Part shown: piece by piece, positions 15,062 to 21,444 of the stretch | How the letters are laid out: each line of letters opens with the position of its first letter | Position numbering within the stretch: the first letter of the stretch is position 1 | From: UBA1381 sp964399965 | GTDB lineage: Bacteria; Bacillota; Clostridia; UBA1381 | Assembly (NCBI GenBank): GCA_964399965.1 | Contig: CAYNRX010000038.1 | Coordinates: forward strand, 1 to 21,444 | Direction: 5' to 3' | Length of the DNA stretch: 21,444 nucleotides | Position numbers and translations under genes: made by a program | The notes under the pieces: generated by a model | Databases searched by the model: none | Told to the model about the DNA's origin: nothing | What the model saw: the letters and a program-made list of their open reading frames with translations, nothing else

Positions 15062-15619
15062 ATGAAAACAAAATTTAGCAAAAAGCTATTGAGCTGCTTT
15101 ACTGCGATATCCCTTTTATCCGGCGTATTTGCATTTGGCGCAGTCCAGGCCGCCGAGACCAACGCGGATACCGTTATGGGCAGCATGACGCTCTACGATT
15201 ATGAGCAGTCTTCGGTTAAATCGGGAGATTCTTATCTTCTCTTCGGCCGCCAGGATGTACGCCCCAGTGCAGTCTACAACACTTGGGAGCGCAGTGATGA
15301 CAAACGCGTAGTGCAGGGGATAGCGGCAGACGAGCTTTCGGGCGGACAGTTCGAGCTGGCAGAAAAAGAGGTAACTCTCTACCGCTACCAAAATTGGTTC
15401 GACCAGTGGAGCGACTGGTCATCGAAGCAGCCGCCTGATTGGGCGATGCGTGTCGATGAAAAGACCGAGATCTCACAGCTCACCGTACCCGACACCGAAA
15501 GCGGCAAGCTGTTCCGTGATGGCGAGAAGATAGGCACCTACCAGATGCCTTTTGACCACGTTGGCGATGGAGTGTACGAATACGACAGCAAGGACAATAA
15601 GCTTACCGCAAACAGCTAG
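15062..15619 (+). CDS. Fibro-slime/SLH surface protein, N-terminal part (interrupted gene, part 1)
   Basis: The first 185 codons of a secreted protein under the c-di-GMP riboswitch. It begins with a signal peptide (basic KTKFSKKLL, hydrophobic core to about residue 27, likely cleavage after VQA), so the product leaves the cell through Sec. The rest (MTLYDYEQSSVKSGDSYLLF, later KTEISQLTVPDTESGKLFRD) is the start of an extracellular beta-rich domain that continues downstream. AAGGAGG is 7 nt before ATG 15062; ATG 15056 is only 1 nt from it and is unlikely. TAG at 15617-15619 stops this reading frame, but the same frame stays open for a further 582 codons. Unless the TAG is read through, the product is a truncated secreted fragment without an anchor. 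Confidence 0.75.
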   Translation: MKTKFSKKLLSCFTAISLLSGVFAFGAVQAAETNADTVMGSMTLYDYEQSSVKSGDSYLLFGRQDVRPSAVYNTWERSDDKRVVQGIAADELSGGQFELAEKEVTLYRYQNWFDQWSDWSSKQPPDWAMRVDEKTEISQLTVPDTESGKLFRDGEKIGTYQMPFDHVGDGVYEYDSKDNKLTANS

Positions 15620-15628
15620 ACAAACGTT

Positions 15629-17368
15629 TTGGAGGTAAGCAATTACGGATCCAACGAAAGTCCCAAGTTTATGCCGCTGGGCAAAGACAACTACTACTTC
15701 GGCGCAGTCACCGAGCTTCCCTTCGTTTATAAGAACGGCGGCACAGTGAACAACGGCGATGACATGGTATTCACCTTCTCCGGCGATGACGACGTATGGG
15801 TATACGTTGACGGCAAGCTGGTTCTCGATATGGGCGGCATCCACGGTGCTGTAACGGGAACGATCAACTTCCGCACACTGGAGGCTACTATCACCAACGG
15901 CAACATCTACGGCGGCGGCCAGGCGACAACGTCATTTGAGTTTGACACCACCAAAGCCGATCACACATTGCAGATGTTCTATCTGGAAAGAGGCGCCGGC
16001 GAGTCGAACTTCAAGCTCAGCTTTAACCTCATCCAGCCGACGAACTATATCGTAAAATACTACGACGGTAAGCTCTACAACGGCAAGCCCGGCGACGCCG
16101 GTCTTCTGGCAACAGTCGTACAGAATTCCAGAGACGACGGAACACAGCTTTATGCGGGCGACGAGGTAAAGCAGAGCGAGATAAAGATCAATGTAAACGA
16201 TAAGACGGCAGAGCTTATTGCCAGCGATGAATATTACGGCGGCTTTGTAGTGGATGAGAATTTCATGCCGGTGACCGATCCCGAGGCGGTCGTTACCACA
16301 GTGACCGATGATGACAGCGATATCGTATACGTTATCTTCCTGCCGAAGCCCTCTTATACGGTAACATATTGGATAGGCGAGAATGAGGCTGACCCCTCTA
16401 CCTGGACACAGGTAACGCAGAAAGCCAATACCGGTACTGTAGGCCAGCAGATAACAGCAGCCGACATTGACGTTACATTTGAATTTGAAGGCCAGTGGTA
16501 TACAGGAAAGATCGTGACCGCAGCGGATGAAAATGGTGTTTACGGCACGCTTTCGGCAGATAATCCGTTTAACGTAGACGTGCTGGTAGTCCCCACTTCC
16601 GAGCCGACTCCGGAGCCGACAACAACTCCGACCGAGGAGCCGGTAGAACCGACGGAAACACCGACAGAGCCGACAACAACTCCGACAGATGAGCCCGAGG
16701 TTCCGCCTTACGATGATCCGTACACTCTTGAAAGCGCAGTTGCCTATATCTTCGGCAGAACCGACACCCAGATGCAGGCCGAGGACGGCATGAAGCGCGG
16801 CGAAGCGGCGGCTGTTCTTTACCGTCTGCTTAAGCAGAATGATATGCTGGGCGGATTCACCTATTCGGCAGATGATGCGCCGGCATTTGCCAATCTGGCA
16901 GGCAGATGGGACAGAAGTGCGCTTGAGTACATGGCTTATCTGGGCTTGTACGCACCGGAGACCGGGGTTGATCCTGAGGGCATGATAACCAGATCGGAAG
17001 CCTTTAAAATGATGGCTGTTGCCCTCGGCTTCACTGATGACGCTACCCTGCCCGAGGAATCCTATGCGGCGATCCTTGTAGACGCCGGTTATGTTGAGGG
17101 CGATGAAAACGGCAACCTCAACCTTGACCAGCAGATACGCCGTGCGGAGTTCTGCAAGATCTACAATATGATAATCGAGCGTGATGCTATGGGTCTGGAA
17201 ATGGCCGATGGTACCGAGGTTACGGCTGATACCTACGGCTTTATCGATCTCGAGGAAGGCCAGTGGTATTACGATATCATGCTCAAGGCTACAAGTGCTT
17301 ATGATGACGATGGTTATGTTGACCTTGACCTGCGCGCCTTGAGAAACGTAGTAGACGATTACGCTTGA
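15629..17368 (+). CDS. Fibro-slime/SLH surface protein, C-terminal part (interrupted gene, part 2)
   Basis: In the same frame as part 1, directly after the TAG (codons from 15620). It carries the fibro-slime/PA14-like hallmark GDDDVWVYVDGKLVLDMGGI (about residues 241-260 of the joined protein) and two further beta-rich segments (NYIVKYYDGKLYNGKPGDAG; SYTVTYWIGENEADPSTWTQ). A Pro/Thr/Glu linker follows at about residues 510-550, then three S-layer-homology repeats (MKRGEAAAVLYRLL, MITRSEAFKMMAVALGF, IRRAEFCKIYNMII) that bind cell-wall polymers. The likely role is a cell-wall-anchored adhesin or sheath protein. TTG 15629 is a formal start only: it lacks a properly placed ribosome binding site, and the next ATG is 15671. 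Without part 1 it would have no signal peptide. It is best read as one gene with an amber interruption. Confidence 0.75.
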   Translation: MEVSNYGSNESPKFMPLGKDNYYFGAVTELPFVYKNGGTVNNGDDMVFTFSGDDDVWVYVDGKLVLDMGGIHGAVTGTINFRTLEATITNGNIYGGGQATTSFEFDTTKADHTLQMFYLERGAGESNFKLSFNLIQPTNYIVKYYDGKLYNGKPGDAGLLATVVQNSRDDGTQLYAGDEVKQSEIKINVNDKTAELIASDEYYGGFVVDENFMPVTDPEAVVTTVTDDDSDIVYVIFLPKPSYTVTYWIGENEADPSTWTQVTQKANTGTVGQQITAADIDVTFEFEGQWYTGKIVTAADENGVYGTLSADNPFNVDVLVVPTSEPTPEPTTTPTEEPVEPTETPTEPTTTPTDEPEVPPYDDPYTLESAVAYIFGRTDTQMQAEDGMKRGEAAAVLYRLLKQNDMLGGFTYSADDAPAFANLAGRWDRSALEYMAYLGLYAPETGVDPEGMITRSEAFKMMAVALGFTDDATLPEESYAAILVDAGYVEGDENGNLNLDQQIRRAEFCKIYNMIIERDAMGLEMADGTEVTADTYGFIDLEEGQWYYDIMLKATSAYDDDGYVDLDLRALRNVVDDYA

Positions 17369-17381
17369 TCGAAGAATGCAA

Positions 17382-17414
17382 GACTCGGAGAGGAAACTCT
17401 CCGGGTTTTTTTTG
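17382..17414 (+). terminator. Intrinsic terminator of the surface-protein gene
   Basis: CTCGGAGAG, GAAA loop and CTCTCCGGG, then eight T residues (17383-17413), 14 nt after the stop codon. Confidence 0.92.
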
Positions 17415-17434
17415 CGAAAAATTAAAATGAAAAC

Positions 17435-17480
17435 GGAGTATTTGGGAGTATTCGAGAGTATACAGGAGAATAAAAGAGTT
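17435..17480 (+). repeat. Five 10-bp-spaced GGAGTA-like repeats
   Basis: GGAGTA, GGAGTA, AGAGTA, GGAGAA and AGAGTT start at 17435, 17445, 17455, 17465 and 17475, exactly 10 bp apart. The array ends 35 bp before the rplM -35 box, so all copies would face the same side of the DNA helix. Confidence 0.65.
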
Positions 17481-17515
17481 TTCATCACGCATGTAAATTT
17501 TCTTTTAAAAAGGTA

Positions 17516-17544
17516 TTGACAAATAGAGACAAAAGTAGTACAAT
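17516..17544 (+). promoter_or_regulatory. Sigma-A promoter of rplM-rpsI
   Basis: TTGACA (17516-17521), a 17-bp spacer, TACAAT (17539-17544). A near-consensus strong promoter, as expected for ribosomal protein genes. Confidence 0.88.
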
Positions 17545-17550
17545 ACCATT

Positions 17551-17625
17551 TGCAGGCTGACCGCAGAGCGGTTTAGCGATAACAGTTTGAAGAACGGACA
17601 ATTTCGTTCAATTTGAAAAGGAGGA
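17551..17625 (+). promoter_or_regulatory. Putative L13 leader (ribosomal protein autoregulation)
   Basis: The short leader before rplM contains ACCGC/GCGGT (17560-17572), extended by GCT/AGC, and GAACG/CGTTC (17592-17609), just ahead of AAGGAGG. Firmicute rplM genes often carry an L13-binding leader here. The fit is by position and hairpin pattern, not a proven match. Confidence 0.5.
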
Positions 17626-17632
17626 CATTCCA

Positions 17633-18073
17633 ATGAACAGCAGTTATTTGCAGAAGCCGCAGGATGTTGAAAGAAAATGGTACATCATTGATGCGGCAGA
17701 CAAGCCTCTCGGAAGAGTGGCAGCGTGCGCTGCTTCTATCTTGAGAGGGAAGCATCTTCCCACCTTTACGCCCAACGTTGACTGCGGAGACCACGTTATA
17801 ATCATCAACGCTGACAAGGTCGTTCTGACAGGAAACAAGCTTCAGCAGAAGTCGCGTTTTTATCACACCGGCTGGGTAGGCGGACTTAAGGAGATAAAGT
17901 ATTCCGACCTCATGGCAAACGCTCCCGAAAAAGCGGTTATGTACGCCGTAGGCGGTATGCTCCCGAACACCACTCTCGGCAGGAAGGCTTTGACAAGGCT
18001 CAGAGTTTACCAGGGCACAGAGCACAATCATCAGGCGCAGTCCCCGATCATGTGGGAAGGCGAGATCAAATAA
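17633..18073 (+). CDS. rplM: 50S ribosomal protein L13
   Basis: L13 is an early-assembly protein of the large ribosomal subunit that binds 23S rRNA. The 146-aa protein shows the conserved start (RKWYIIDAADKPLGRVA), the LRGKHLPTFTPNVDCGDHVI block, and the C-terminal MLPNTTLGRKALTRLRVYQG with EHNHQAQSP. The length is standard. ATG 17633 follows AAGGAGG at about 9 nt. It is the first gene of the usual two-gene operon with rpsI, 14 nt downstream, behind a near-consensus promoter and a structured leader. Confidence 0.98.
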   Translation: MNSSYLQKPQDVERKWYIIDAADKPLGRVAACAASILRGKHLPTFTPNVDCGDHVIIINADKVVLTGNKLQQKSRFYHTGWVGGLKEIKYSDLMANAPEKAVMYAVGGMLPNTTLGRKALTRLRVYQGTEHNHQAQSPIMWEGEIK

Positions 18074-18087
18074 GGAGGGTTTGAAGC

Positions 18088-18483
18088 ATGGCGAAGGAAC
18101 AGTTTTACGGTACAGGCAGAAGAAAGTCTTCAGTGGCAAGAGTACGTCTGGTACCCGGCAACGGCAAGGTAACGGTAAACGGCCGTTCTCTTGACGAATA
18201 TTTCGGTTTGGATACATTAAAGGTTATCGTTATGCAGCCGATGACCCTGACAAAAACCACAGACAAATTTGACGTTATAGCAAACGTGCAGGGCGGCGGT
18301 TTCACCGGCCAGGCAGGCGCTATCCGTCACGGTATAGCAAGAGCATTGCTTGAGGTGGACAGCGAGGCTTACAGAGCCGATCTGAAAGCTGCCGGCTTCC
18401 TCACAAGAGATTCCAGAATGAAGGAAAGAAAGAAGTACGGTCTCAAAGCCGCACGTCGTGCTCCGCAGTTCAGCAAGAGATAA
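18088..18483 (+). CDS. rpsI: 30S ribosomal protein S9
   Basis: S9 is a small-subunit protein whose C-terminal tail reaches the P-site tRNA. The 131-aa protein opens YGTGRRKSSVARVRLVPGNG, has GGGFTGQAGAIRHGIARAL in the middle, and ends in the basic tail RRAPQFSKR with the invariant terminal Arg. AAGGAGG lies about 10 nt before ATG 18088. A terminator follows directly. The 3' end of rpsI is a known integration site for some integrative conjugative elements, and the DNA after the terminator changes to AT-rich rep/par genes here. Confidence 0.98.
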   Translation: MAKEQFYGTGRRKSSVARVRLVPGNGKVTVNGRSLDEYFGLDTLKVIVMQPMTLTKTTDKFDVIANVQGGGFTGQAGAIRHGIARALLEVDSEAYRADLKAAGFLTRDSRMKERKKYGLKAARRAPQFSKR

Positions 18484-18504
18484 TTTCTCTTTTGAAAATG
18501 CTTA

Positions 18505-18540
18505 TAAACCCCGTAACCATGCGGTTTGCGGGGTTTTCTT
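18505..18540 (+). terminator. Intrinsic terminator of rplM-rpsI
   Basis: AAACCCCGTAACC pairs with GGTTTGCGGGGTTT (18506-18536, one bulge), followed by a short T-rich tail. It lies 22 nt after the rpsI stop. Confidence 0.88.
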
Positions 18541-18562
18541 ATGCCCAAAAATCGTTGTCGTC

Positions 18563-18777
18563 TTTGACAAAATTTGACGGAATTTAACCCGTTTTAAACC
18601 GATTTTTCGGGGACAAAAAAGGGTTAATTTGCTTTTTTAGACCTTTCTGGGGACAAATTCGGGGTTAATTTTAGAGCTATTTTTTCATCATTTTTTGATT
18701 GACTCAGGATAAAATTTTCCCTTTGTCAGTTTTGTCAGAGTTTGAACAAATATGACAAAATAAAATTGTTTTTGTCA
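18563..18777. repeat. Iteron-like cluster upstream of rep/par genes
   Basis: The 18541-18770 stretch carries no gene but many short repeats. TGACAAA, in either orientation, occurs at 18565, 18722, 18731, 18753 and 18771. GGGGACAAA with a following GGGTTAATTT occurs twice (18609-18630 and 18649-18671, 40 bp apart). A related AATTTAACCC lies inverted at 18581. TTTGAC is repeated at 10-bp spacing (18563, 18573). Combined with high AT content and the downstream HTH replication-like and ParB genes, this could be an origin, a parS-type site or an operator array. No function is proven. Confidence 0.55.
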
Positions 18778-18800
18778 TAAATTTTAAAATTTAATATAAA
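18751..18800 (+). promoter_or_regulatory. Promoter with overlapping operator-like inverted repeat
   Basis: TTGTCA (18772-18777), a 17-bp spacer and TATAAA (18795-18800) form a promoter for the HTH gene. The perfect inverted repeat TATGACAAAA/TTTTGTCATA (18751-18760 and 18770-18779) covers the -35, so a bound dimer would block RNA polymerase. Confidence 0.65.
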
Positions 18801-18805
18801 TACTG

Positions 18806-18854
18806 AAAAGCGTGTTTGCTGCTCGATATGAGTTATGTGAACGCGCTTTTTTTG
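18806..18854 (+). terminator. Leader terminator/attenuator before the HTH gene
   Basis: AAAAGCGTGTT (18806-18816) pairs with AACGCGCTTTT (18840-18850), one G-U pair, followed by a run of T residues. It begins at the expected transcription start and lies ahead of the coding region, so it may attenuate the operon. Confidence 0.6.
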
Positions 18855-18882
18855 TACCCAAATTTATGAAAGGAGGTTTACC

Positions 18883-19725
18883 ATGTCCGTATTTCGAGTT
18901 GAAAAAAGCAAAAATTATACAGTAATGTCAAATCATCATTTACGAAATAAGAAACTATCTCTTAAATCCAAAGGATTACTTTCTCTTATGCTTAGTCTGC
19001 CGGATGAATGGGATTATACATTGAAAGGCTTATCTATGATCTGTAAAGAAGGGATTGATGCAATTAGGGTATCTATCATCGAACTTGAACAACAAGGATA
19101 TATTGAACGCCATAGAAAACGGAATGAAAAGGGGCAACTTACAAATACAGAATATATTATTCGTGAATTTCCTGTTACCGTTCCGGTAAAAAGTGAAAGC
19201 CCTATGTTGGAAGAACCTACGTTGGAAAATCCAATATTGGAAAATCCAACACAGGAAAAGCCTATATTGGAAAATTCAACGCAAATAAATAAAGATAAAA
19301 CAATTAAAAAAGAATTAAATAAAGATTGTATTAAATATCCATCTATCAATCATGAGACATCAATAGGATCGATTGATAGATATGAACAAAGCATCAAACA
19401 GATTAAAAAGAATATCGAATATGATTCTCTTATATACAATTACGACAAATCTGTCATAGACGAGATTGTGAATGTTATGGCTGAGGTAATGACTGTAAAT
19501 GTTCCGTACTATACCATCGAAAAAAAGCAATATCCTGCTGAGCTTGTTAAACATAGATTTCTTGAAATTGATTATAGGAAAATGGATGCATTTCTGCTTG
19601 ACTTTACAATGCGAAACGAAAAAATCCACAATACAAAAGCATATATGATTACATCACTGTTTAACATACCTGCCACAGCTGATACTACTCTTTCTAACAT
19701 GGTAAGGAATGATCTGTATGGCTGA
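18883..19725 (+). CDS. HTH replication-initiator-like protein (DUF6017 type) of an integrative element
   Basis: A 280-aa protein with an N-terminal winged-helix DNA-binding region (about 10-100) typical of RepA_N/replisome-organiser proteins. It opens MSVFRVEKSKNYTVMSNHHL and includes LSLKSKGLLSLMLSLPDEWD and KGLSMICKEGIDAIRVSI. A linker of near-repeats built on LENP (about 108-130) comes next, and then a C-terminal DUF6017-like domain including MNEKI-type helices and KAYMITSLFN. Such proteins open the replication/partition module of Firmicute integrative elements. AAAGGAGG precedes ATG 18883. It is first in a run of same-strand genes and is distinctly AT-richer than rpsI. Its binding site may be the upstream repeat cluster. 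The exact role (replication or regulation) is inferred. Confidence 0.8.
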   Translation: MSVFRVEKSKNYTVMSNHHLRNKKLSLKSKGLLSLMLSLPDEWDYTLKGLSMICKEGIDAIRVSIIELEQQGYIERHRKRNEKGQLTNTEYIIREFPVTVPVKSESPMLEEPTLENPILENPTQEKPILENSTQINKDKTIKKELNKDCIKYPSINHETSIGSIDRYEQSIKQIKKNIEYDSLIYNYDKSVIDEIVNVMAEVMTVNVPYYTIEKKQYPAELVKHRFLEIDYRKMDAFLLDFTMRNEKIHNTKAYMITSLFNIPATADTTLSNMVRNDLYG

Positions 19726-19762
19726 AAACACTGCTTTACATGAAGATTTGAAACGGAGGTGA
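19718..19762 (+). CDS. Possible 14-codon mini-ORF linking the HTH and parB genes
   Basis: ATG 19718 overlaps the HTH stop by 8 nt and reads MAENTALHEDLKRR to a TGA inside the parB ribosome binding site (GGAGGTGA). It could couple translation of parB or be a decayed remnant. There is no evidence beyond its position. Confidence 0.2.
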   Translation: MAENTALHEDLKRR

Positions 19763-19768
19763 TAAAAC

Positions 19769-20644
19769 ATGGCAGTAAAAAAAGAGCCGAATATAGATTC
19801 AAATACCATTGTTGAAATGAAAATCTCCGAATTGCACCCGTTTCAAAACCATCCGTTTAAGGTATTGGATGATGAGCTTATGCAACAGACAATCGACAGC
19901 ATTGCTCAGGTAGGCGTACTTTCTCCCGCTGTTGTTCGTCCCGATCCCGGAGGTGGTTATGAGATAATATCGGGGCATCGAAGACTGCACGCTTGTAAAG
20001 CAATAGGTCTTGAAACAATGCCGGTCATAGTAAAAAATCTTACGGACGATGAAGCCGTTATTTTTATGGTGGACAGCAATTTACAACGAGAAAATATCTT
20101 GCCGAGCGAAAGAGCACTTGCATACAAAATGAAAATGGACGCCCTAAAACATCAGGGGCAAAGAGAAAAATCAACTTCGGACCAGGTTGGACCGAAGTCA
20201 TGGACGGCAGCAAAATTAGGTGCTGAAGTCGGAGACAGCGCAACGCAAGTAAAACGATATATACGTTTGGCAGAGCTTATTCCGGAGCTATTATCCAAGG
20301 TAGATAAAAAAGAAATATCTCTAACCCCTGCGGTTGAACTTGCATATTTAACGCAAGAAGAACAGCAGGGTTTTTTAGATGCTATGGAATATTCGCAAAA
20401 CAGTCCTTCCCTTTCTCAGGCTCAGCGTATCAAAAAATTAAGCCAATGCGGGAACTGTACCGTAGAAGCAATGCGTGAAATTATGTCCGAGGAAAAGAAG
20501 AACGAACCGGATAAAATCGTATTGGACAGCGATGAAATAAAGAAATATTTTCCACGTTCTTTTTCAGCAAGACAAATGCGAAATACGATTATAAAACTTT
20601 TAGATGTTTGGATGAGAAACAGGCAAAAGAAACCTGAACGGTGA
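19769..20644 (+). CDS. ParB/RepB/Spo0J-family partition protein
   Basis: A 291-aa ParB-like DNA-binding protein. The N-terminal ParB/sulfiredoxin-like CTP-binding region has ISELHPFQNHPF, IISGHRRLHACK (the GxRRxxA signature) and NLQRENILPSERALAYKMKM. A helix-turn-helix core follows (AAKLGAEVGDSATQVKRYIR) and then a C-terminal tail with Lys/Arg-rich helices. GGAGGTGATAAAAC precedes ATG 19769. ParB proteins bind centromere-like sites and help segregate or regulate plasmids and integrative elements. No parA lies directly next to it here, so the protein may act with a distant ParA or as a regulator. Its AT-rich neighbourhood fits element origin rather than the chromosomal spo0J. Confidence 0.9.
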   Translation: MAVKKEPNIDSNTIVEMKISELHPFQNHPFKVLDDELMQQTIDSIAQVGVLSPAVVRPDPGGGYEIISGHRRLHACKAIGLETMPVIVKNLTDDEAVIFMVDSNLQRENILPSERALAYKMKMDALKHQGQREKSTSDQVGPKSWTAAKLGAEVGDSATQVKRYIRLAELIPELLSKVDKKEISLTPAVELAYLTQEEQQGFLDAMEYSQNSPSLSQAQRIKKLSQCGNCTVEAMREIMSEEKKNEPDKIVLDSDEIKKYFPRSFSARQMRNTIIKLLDVWMRNRQKKPER

Positions 20645-20657
20645 AAGGAGTAAAGCT

Positions 20658-20861
20658 ATGGATGTTAAACTTTGTCCGAAATGCAAGACAGGAGCAGAAA
20701 GCTATGCACTTGATCCCAAAAGTCCCGTATGCCCTTACTTACAGTTTCATAACGGAACAAACTGTAAGTTTTTCACTGTTATGACGGAAAGAGAGGTGAT
20801 GGACGATGAAAGAGTACGAGGTAACAATAACCGAAACCCTCCAAAAGACAGTTTCTATTGA
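20658..20861 (+). CDS. Small Cys-rich hypothetical protein of integrative elements
   Basis: A 67-aa protein beginning MDVKLCPKCKTGAESYALDP, with CPKC and a second Cys set (SPVCPYLQFHNGTNC) that could form a small zinc site. It starts 13 nt after parB with AAGGAG upstream. Its last 56 nt overlap the next gene in another frame. Similar short proteins sit at this position in Firmicute conjugative elements, with no known function. The C-terminal part beyond about residue 50 is low in conserved character and may simply be the overlap. Confidence 0.7.
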   Translation: MDVKLCPKCKTGAESYALDPKSPVCPYLQFHNGTNCKFFTVMTEREVMDDERVRGNNNRNPPKDSFY

Positions 20862-21441
20862 GGCTGAATCGCGTGAGGAGGCAGAACGGTTGATTGAAGA
20901 TATGTGGAAAGACTCAGAAATCATTTTAGACAGTGATGATTTTTACGATGTTGCTTACACTGCCAGCAAAGAAATAGAAAAGGAAAATACGATGGAAGTC
21001 CTGCTTGTTAAGCCCGGTCAACTCGCTGAAATGACCGTTATCAAAGCAGGTCTTTCTTCTATGCAGGAAATTGTAGGAGGTGATATTCAAGCTGCATATT
21101 TCTTTGATGAACCTGTCGCTGTTGTCTGTAATGAGGAAGGAAAAATGAACGGTTCTGAACTTAATCGTGCAGTAAAAGACGATAACGGTAACATCATTGA
21201 TATTATTGCGGGAACATTTTTTGTCTGCGGATTAGGTGATGAAAATTTCACCTCGTTGCAGCCTGAATACAAAGATAAGTTTGAAAAGATGTTTAAAAAC
21301 CCAGAGGCTTTTTTGAAAATGGGCAAAGGTATTATGGCAATACCTGTTGAGCCAAAAAAAGAGAATTTGAGTAAAAAAACTGATTTTGTGAGCCTGCGAA
21401 AAAAAGTCTGTAAATTTAAAGCCTTCTGTGGTAGAATATAA
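20806..21441 (+). CDS. DpnD/PcfM-like protein fused to a DUF3846-like domain
   Basis: The 211-aa frame starts MKEYEVTITETLQKTVSIEA, like the small DpnD/PcfM family. From residue 63 it reads MEVLLVKPGQLAEMTVIKAG, followed by AGTFFVCGLGDENFTSL, which matches the start and body of DUF3846-type proteins. In other elements these are normally two adjacent genes; here no stop separates them. An internal AAAGGA about 8 nt before ATG 20992 could still start the second protein alone. AGAGGTGA lies before ATG 20806. The C-terminal tail (KKTDFVSLRKKVCKF) is basic and unlike the usual family end. Both domains are mobile-element accessory genes without a settled function. It ends with TAA three bases before the window end. 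Confidence 0.75.
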   Translation: MKEYEVTITETLQKTVSIEAESREEAERLIEDMWKDSEIILDSDDFYDVAYTASKEIEKENTMEVLLVKPGQLAEMTVIKAGLSSMQEIVGGDIQAAYFFDEPVAVVCNEEGKMNGSELNRAVKDDNGNIIDIIAGTFFVCGLGDENFTSLQPEYKDKFEKMFKNPEAFLKMGKGIMAIPVEPKKENLSKKTDFVSLRKKVCKFKAFCGRI

Positions 21442-21444
21442 TTA

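Noticed and set aside
15617..15619. Genome-wide reassignment of TAG to an amino acid
   Set aside because: The DUF421 gene at 14032 ends in TAG at its expected family length, so TAG seems to act as a stop at least there. Local read-through remains possible.
15932..17488. Long minus-strand open frame opposite the SLH surface protein
   Set aside because: It mirrors a recognised gene, is rich in improbable Cys/Ile/Arg runs, and crosses the terminator at 17382.

Overview
The window looks like a chromosomal segment of an anaerobic Clostridia-class Firmicute, probably an Oscillospiraceae/Ruminococcaceae-type gut bacterium. This rests on strong GGAGG ribosome binding sites, the secA-prfB and rplM-rpsI gene orders, a DUF421/DUF4363 pair, an SLH-anchored surface protein under a c-di-GMP riboswitch, and an ICE-type rep/par module. 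No rRNA, tRNA or CRISPR array is visible. The taxonomic placement is an inference from gene content only.

Layout. (1) 1-77 is the end of a palindromic dispersed repeat, truncated by the window edge. (2) 102-4100 (+) is a tightly overlapping cobalamin block, cbiET-cbiA-cobT-cobU. It is followed by a 44-residue Asn/Gln-rich small ORF and a terminator shared with the convergent prfB. (3) 4336-8344 (-) is secA-prfB, and prfB carries the classic programmed +1 frameshift at codon 26. (4) 8593-9284 (+) holds a 52-residue Cys-rich membrane miniprotein, a 46-bp tandem duplication, a strong hairpin, a sigma-A promoter and a second, complete copy of the palindromic repeat (8974-9259). That copy would form the transcribed leader of the next operon. 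(5) 9285-11165 (+) is an RloA/RloB-like ATPase plus TOPRIM-like pair, a candidate anti-phage module, closed by a terminator. (6) 11372-14703 (-) holds an HtrA protease, a SAM methyltransferase with its own promoter, and the DUF421/DUF4363 pair. (7) 14827-17414 (+) is promoter, c-di-GMP-I riboswitch, then a secreted fibro-slime/SLH surface protein broken by one in-frame TAG, then a terminator. (8) 17435-18540 (+) is a 10-bp-periodic repeat, promoter, putative L13 leader, rplM, rpsI and terminator. (9) 18541-21441 (+) is AT-rich and differs in character from the rest. It has an iteron-like cluster, a promoter with an overlapping palindrome, an attenuator-like hairpin, a DUF6017-type HTH replication protein, ParB, a Cys-rich small protein and a DpnD/PcfM-DUF3846 fusion. 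It looks like one end of an integrative element inserted downstream of rpsI.

How the parts work together. The cobalamin genes cover late corrin-ring methylation, a,c-diamidation and lower-ligand activation, so only part of the pathway is visible here. SecA and HtrA handle protein export and surface quality control. The riboswitch would tie a cell-wall-anchored adhesin-like protein to c-di-GMP levels. The rloAB pair and the rep/par region are accessory DNA.

The most unusual items are the modular palindromic element found twice in opposite orientation, each copy directly in front of a gene; the single amber codon splitting an otherwise intact riboswitch-controlled surface protein; and the iteron/attenuator region downstream of rpsI. 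Stretches over 300 bp without a gene are 8752-9284, 14704-15061 and 18484-18882. Their contents are itemised in the feature list.
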